Origin: an uncultured Collinsella sp. | GTDB lineage: Bacteria > Actinomycetota > Coriobacteriia > Coriobacteriales > Coriobacteriaceae | Length of the DNA: 64,000 bases | NCBI GenBank assembly: GCA_959605475.1 | Contig: CAUHFS010000001.1 | Location: 1 to 64,000 of the forward strand | Direction: 5' to 3' | Shown: positions 61,229-64,000 of the stretch, piece after piece | Layout: each line of letters starts with the position of its first letter | Position numbering within the stretch: position 1 is the stretch's first letter | Program-made: the position numbers and the translations under genes | Notes under the pieces: generated by a model | Told to the model about the DNA's origin: nothing | Databases searched by the model: none | Seen by the model: only the letters and a program-made list of their open reading frames with translations

Positions 61229-61975
61229 ATGCTCGAAGGATTATTTGACGCCGACCGTTGGTCGACGACATTTCAAAACATGGGGCCCTTCTGGGAGGGC
61301 TTTGGTGTGACGCTACAGGTGGTCGTTGCCGGTCTGCTGCTGTCGCTGGTACTGGGCACGCTGCTGGGTGTGTTCTCTACCACCCGTTCGCACGTGCTGC
61401 GCGCCATAAGCCGCGTGTACGTGGAGTTTTACCAGAACACCCCGTTGCCCGTGCAGGTGCTCTTTATGTACATGGCCGGCCCGCAGTTTTTGCAGGCCAT
61501 AACCGGTGCCGACCAGCCGGTGCGCATCGCACCGTTTGTGCTGGGCTTCTTGGGTGTGGGTCTGTATCACGCGGCCTACATTTCGGAGGTCATCCGCACT
61601 GGTATCGAGGCGGTTCCGCGCGGTCAGATGGAGGCGGCCCAGAGCCAGGGCTTCACCCGTGCGCAGGCATACTGGTACATCGTGCTGCCCCAGACGTTCA
61701 AGATCATTCTGCCCCCGCTGTGTAACCAGGCACTCAACCTAGTCAAGAACACGTCGGTGCTGGCGCTTGTGGCCGGCGGCGACCTTATGTACCGTTCCGA
61801 CAACTTTGTGAGTCTGTACGGTTACCTGCAGGGATACATCGTCTGCTGCCTTATGTACTTCATCATCTGCTTTCCGCTCGCCATGCTGGTGCAGTGGCTC
61901 GAGCGCCGCTCCAAGGAGCGTCCGCGCGGCGTGAGCCTGGCCGAGCTGGGGCTCGACAACGTAGAGGAGGCCTAG
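61229..61975 (+). CDS. Amino acid ABC transporter, permease 1
   Basis: A 248-residue HisM/GlnP-family permease with about five membrane helices. The family segment QNTPLPVQVLFMY and the EAA loop EAAQSQGFTRAQAYWYIVLPQ are clear (about 65-78 and 135-155). AAGGAA lies upstream of the ATG at 61229. It pairs with the permease that starts 4 nt after its stop. The C-terminal SLAELGLDNVEEA tail is an extension not seen in the second permease. Confidence 0.94.
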   Translation: MLEGLFDADRWSTTFQNMGPFWEGFGVTLQVVVAGLLLSLVLGTLLGVFSTTRSHVLRAISRVYVEFYQNTPLPVQVLFMYMAGPQFLQAITGADQPVRIAPFVLGFLGVGLYHAAYISEVIRTGIEAVPRGQMEAAQSQGFTRAQAYWYIVLPQTFKIILPPLCNQALNLVKNTSVLALVAGGDLMYRSDNFVSLYGYLQGYIVCCLMYFIICFPLAMLVQWLERRSKERPRGVSLAELGLDNVEEA

Positions 61976-61978
61976 CGC

Positions 61979-62617
61979 ATGGAAATCTTCAACGCGACCA
62001 ACCTGCTCTACATTTGGGGCGGCTTTGTTAAGACCATCGAGATCTCGGCGCTGTCGATCTTTTTCTCGCTCATCTTTGGCACGGTGCTGGCGCTTGTTAA
62101 AAGCTATGCGCCCCGCCCGTTCCGTATTTTGGTGAGCGCCTATATCGAGCTGTTCCGTTGCACGCCGAACCTGCTGTGGATTCTGTTTATCTACTTTACG
62201 GTGCAGGGTTTGGACATTGTGATTTCGACCATCGCCTTTACGCTGTTTACCAGCGCTGTTATGGCCGAGATTGTGCGCGGCGGCCTCAACTCGATTCCGC
62301 GCGGCCAGTTTGAGGCGGCGCAGAGCCAGGGCTTTGGCTTCTTTGCCACCATGCGCTACATCATTCTGCCGCAGACGTTTAAGACGATCATTCCGGCGCT
62401 GTTTAGCCAGTGCACGACCGTCATTAAGGACAGTTCGTATCTTTCGGGCATTAACGTGGCCGAACTCATGTACACGGCAAACGTCGTGATGGCCCACGCG
62501 ATCGATCTGTCGCAGGTGCTTATGCTCTACGGCCTGGTGTTTGCGATGTACTTTGTGCTCAACTTTGGTATCTCGCTGCTGGTCCGAGCTTACCAACGCC
62601 GCATCGTAGCCGCATAG
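61979..62617 (+). CDS. Amino acid ABC transporter, permease 2
   Basis: A 212-residue permease of the same family. RCTPNLLWILFIYF replaces the QNTPLPVQ segment, and the EAA loop EAAQSQGFGFFATMRYIILPQ is present (quoted: EAAQSQGFGFF). Five hydrophobic segments. The gene is 3 nt past the stop of permease 1 with GGAGG overlapping its end, so the two are tightly coupled. Last gene of the transporter operon; a long imperfect hairpin follows at 62618-62723. Confidence 0.94.
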   Translation: MEIFNATNLLYIWGGFVKTIEISALSIFFSLIFGTVLALVKSYAPRPFRILVSAYIELFRCTPNLLWILFIYFTVQGLDIVISTIAFTLFTSAVMAEIVRGGLNSIPRGQFEAAQSQGFGFFATMRYIILPQTFKTIIPALFSQCTTVIKDSSYLSGINVAELMYTANVVMAHAIDLSQVLMLYGLVFAMYFVLNFGISLLVRAYQRRIVAA

Positions 62618-62723
62618 CCTGGCTTTCCCTGGCACCCAACCTTGGCCTTCAAACCGTCGCTCGCGTACCAAAGTACGCGTCGCTCCTCTTTCAGGCCAAT
62701 CTTGGGCACCAGGAAAACCCAGG
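62618..62723. repeat. Long imperfect hairpin after the amino acid transporter operon
   Basis: About 33 bp of imperfect stem between CCTGGCTTTCCCTGG and CCAGGAAAACCCAGG, with an inner perfect hairpin GCGTAC-CAAA-GTACGC. No T-run follows, so it is more like a dispersed repeat than a terminator. Confidence 0.65.
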
Positions 62724-62784
62724 TACGGTATCGTGGGAATAAGAGATAAACAGCCCTTTTCTCATTTGTTAGAAAGGAATCGCG

Positions 62785-63408
62785 ATGAGCGATCTGGAGA
62801 ACAAGAAGAATCCTGTGGTCATTACCATCGCGCGCGACTTTGGCGCCGAGGGCCACGAGATTGGTCGCATGCTTGCCGACGAGCTGGGGATTCCACTGTA
62901 CGATAACGAGCTGCTGGTGCGTGCGTCGTTGCGTGCGGGCGAGTCGCTCGACAAGATGGCCGCCTACGACGAGCGTCTGGCCGTGGAGAACATGGCGTTT
63001 CTGCCCGACCGTTACGATGCGCGTTCGTACTCGGACAAGTTGTTCCAAAAGATGAGCCAGGTGATTTTGGATCTGGGCGAGACCGAGAGTTGCATTATCG
63101 AAGGCCGCCTGTCCGATTATCTGCTTCGCAACAACCCCAACCACATTGCCGTGTTGGTGACCGCTCCCTTTGAGAACCGCGTCGAGATCGTGCGCAAGAA
63201 GCGTGGCCTTAATAAAAAGAAAGGCGCCAAGCTGGTCAAGCAGCAGCAGAAGGCGCGCGAGGCGTTCTATAAGCGCTATAGCGCCGGAAAGTGGAAGATG
63301 ACGAGTGGCAAGGATATCGTCGTCAACCGCGCCAAGCTGGGCCGCGAAGGCTGCAAAGACGTTATCGCCGCAGCTTACCGCTACAAGGTGGCGCAGCTCG
63401 AAGGCTAG
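62785..63408 (+). CDS. Cytidylate kinase-like family protein
   Basis: A 207-residue protein of the cytidylate-kinase-like group (PF13189). PVVITIARDFGAEGHEIGRMLADELG at the N-terminus carries a modified P-loop (ARDFGAEGHEIG) instead of the classical GxxGxGKS, as usual in this group. The C-terminal half is Lys-rich, with KKRGLNKKKGAKLVKQQQK. Substrate and role are unknown; such genes are widespread in gut Firmicutes and Actinobacteria. GAAAGGA precedes the ATG. It is followed by a palindrome that also acts as terminator. Confidence 0.88.
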   Translation: MSDLENKKNPVVITIARDFGAEGHEIGRMLADELGIPLYDNELLVRASLRAGESLDKMAAYDERLAVENMAFLPDRYDARSYSDKLFQKMSQVILDLGETESCIIEGRLSDYLLRNNPNHIAVLVTAPFENRVEIVRKKRGLNKKKGAKLVKQQQKAREAFYKRYSAGKWKMTSGKDIVVNRAKLGREGCKDVIAAAYRYKVAQLEG

Positions 63409-63415
63409 CCGATCA

Positions 63416-63457
63416 AAACCACCACAAAGGGGACAGGCACCTTTGTGGTGGTTTTTG
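63416..63457 (+). terminator. REP-like palindrome acting as terminator, copy 2 of the GGGGACAGG family
   Basis: AACCACCACAAAGG pairs with CCTTTGTGGTGGTT around GGACAGGCA and is followed by TTTTG. It shares its sequence with the repeats at 3675-3715 and 63763-63799. Confidence 0.75.
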
Positions 63458-63510
63458 TTTTAGGCCGAGGGGAAGGCCTTGGCGGCAGTGTCTATCCTCG
63501 GCTTTTGCAA

Positions 63511-63730
63511 AATCTCGATCTGTAACACCAAGCCAGCGAAAATGGCTCTAACTGTTACAGATTTAGATGAACCGTCCGGCCGTCAGCCCAACGTCTTGAT
63601 CTGTAACACCAGGCGGCATATTTGGCCTCTAGCTGTTACAGATTGAGATAAAGCGGAGGCGGCTGGCGCAATATCTTGATCTGTAACAACTACGAAGCTC
63701 AACAGGGTCTAACTGTTACAGATTGAGACA
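63511..63730. repeat. Three tandem ~80-bp palindromic units
   Basis: Units starting near 63517, 63598 and 63678 each read GATCTGTAACA ... variable 20-25 nt ... CTGTTACAGATT. Spacing is 81 and 80 bp. The centres and the spacers between units differ. Confidence 0.85.
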
Positions 63731-63762
63731 AACGCCGGAATTGGTTTGCCGACCAGACCCCA

Positions 63763-63799
63763 GATCACCACAAAGGTGCCTGTCCCCATCGTGGTGGTC
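63763..63799. repeat. REP-like palindrome of the GGGGACAGG family, copy 3
   Basis: ATCACCACAAAGGTGCC, TGTCCCC and GTGGTGGT form a decayed version of the hairpins at 3675 and 63416. Confidence 0.65.
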
Positions 63800-63813
63800 G
63801 GGTGGTCGGCATA

Positions 63814-63853
63814 GAAAAAGTCCCCGCCGGGCGTGTGCTCGACGGGGACTTTG
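63814..63853 (-). terminator. Terminator of the glutamate-synthase-like gene
   Basis: On the minus strand AAAGTCCCCG pairs with CGGGGACTTT and is followed by TTTTCTAT. Confidence 0.8.
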
Positions 63854-63880
63854 CCGTTTGGTGGCTAGCGCTGCAGGTGA

Positions 63881-64000
63881 TTACTCGCCCAGCAGGCTCT
63901 TGGTGATGGAAGCGGCGGCCTTCTTGCCGGCGCCCATCGCCAGAATGACCGTAGCGGCACCGGTAACGATGTCGCCGCCGGCCCAGATGCGAGGATCGGT
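63881..64000 (-). CDS. Glutamate synthase small subunit-type oxidoreductase, C-terminal end (partial)
   Basis: Only the last 39 residues are inside the window. The stretch IWAGGDIVTGAATVILAMGAG is the C-terminal FAD/NADPH-binding motif of the GltD/NADPH-dependent glutamate synthase small chain family. The stop TAA is at 63883-63881, and the gene continues beyond 64000. The family moves electrons from NADPH to glutamate synthase or acts in similar redox roles. A terminator lies just downstream. Confidence 0.8.
   Translation of the reverse strand, partial: TDPRIWAGGDIVTGAATVILAMGAGKKAAASITKSLLGE

Noticed and set aside
63511..63730. CRISPR array
   Set aside because: Only three units, each with two inverted half-repeats around a variable centre and a further variable gap; no cas genes; the geometry is of tandem palindromes.

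Overview
The window reads as chromosomal DNA of a high-GC, Gram-positive gut actinobacterium of the class Coriobacteriia, most likely Collinsella or a close relative. This is inferred from the codon bias, the rpsF-ssb-rpsR-rplI-dnaB order, a PyrR-type RNA site on the carA ribosome binding site, mannose-family PTS genes, a sortase-anchored glycosidase and the many long intergenic palindromes. It was not tested by any database search. No phage, CRISPR array, rRNA operon or replication origin was seen.

Layout. 1-3.6 kb: tRNA-Ile, a bifunctional-nuclease-family gene, two small unknowns and typA. 3.7-6.3 kb: on the minus strand a polymer-forming membrane protein, a TRIC-type channel and two tRNA-Ser genes, with a tRNA-like palindromic stretch between. 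6.3-10.1 kb: S6, SSB, S18, L9 and DnaB with a promoter and leader hairpin. 10.1-21.6 kb: purA, purD, a Nudix ADP-ribose pyrophosphatase, an ABC exporter behind an unusual structured repeat, a membrane protein, and carAB. 21.8-26.7 kb: a GntR/UTRA regulator divergent from a four-gene mannose-family PTS, then a small membrane protein and a MarR regulator. 27.2-33.7 kb: a 2137-residue sortase-anchored GH31 glycosidase, probably an alpha-N-acetylgalactosaminidase, preceded by a run of ten G. 33.9-41.1 kb: purE, a class B sortase, a MoaE-like gene, a CmpB-family permease (minus), purF, purM, purN. 41.2-55 kb: an accessory region rich in zinc-ribbon membrane proteins, a DUF234-type ATPase, a zinc-finger protein of unknown role, a defective-looking tRNA-Ser, and an SPFH-centred five-gene cluster. 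55.2-64 kb: a RelB/DinJ-PIN toxin-antitoxin pair, an orphan PTS IIA, a PpiC-type foldase, a YqeY-like gene, an IS200-type element, a polar amino acid ABC transporter, a cytidylate-kinase-like protein, a tandem palindromic array and the end of a glutamate synthase small-subunit gene.

Genes that work together: purA, purD, purE, purF, purM, purN and carAB supply nucleotides. The surface GH31 enzyme, the class B sortase and the mannose-family PTS may form a mucin-sugar foraging set (inference). The SPFH, zinc-ribbon, coiled-coil and membrane proteins at 50.0-55.0 kb resemble the Bacillus YdjGHI membrane-stress module in logic.

The strongest candidate for something undescribed is a two-copy structured element (13650-13797 plus strand; 58505-59425 minus strand). 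It has constant flanks, a conserved bulged A and a conserved 2x2 internal loop, but two helices whose sequences differ completely between copies while staying fully paired. Many other intergenic palindromes show the same pattern of constant core and locus-specific complementary arms.
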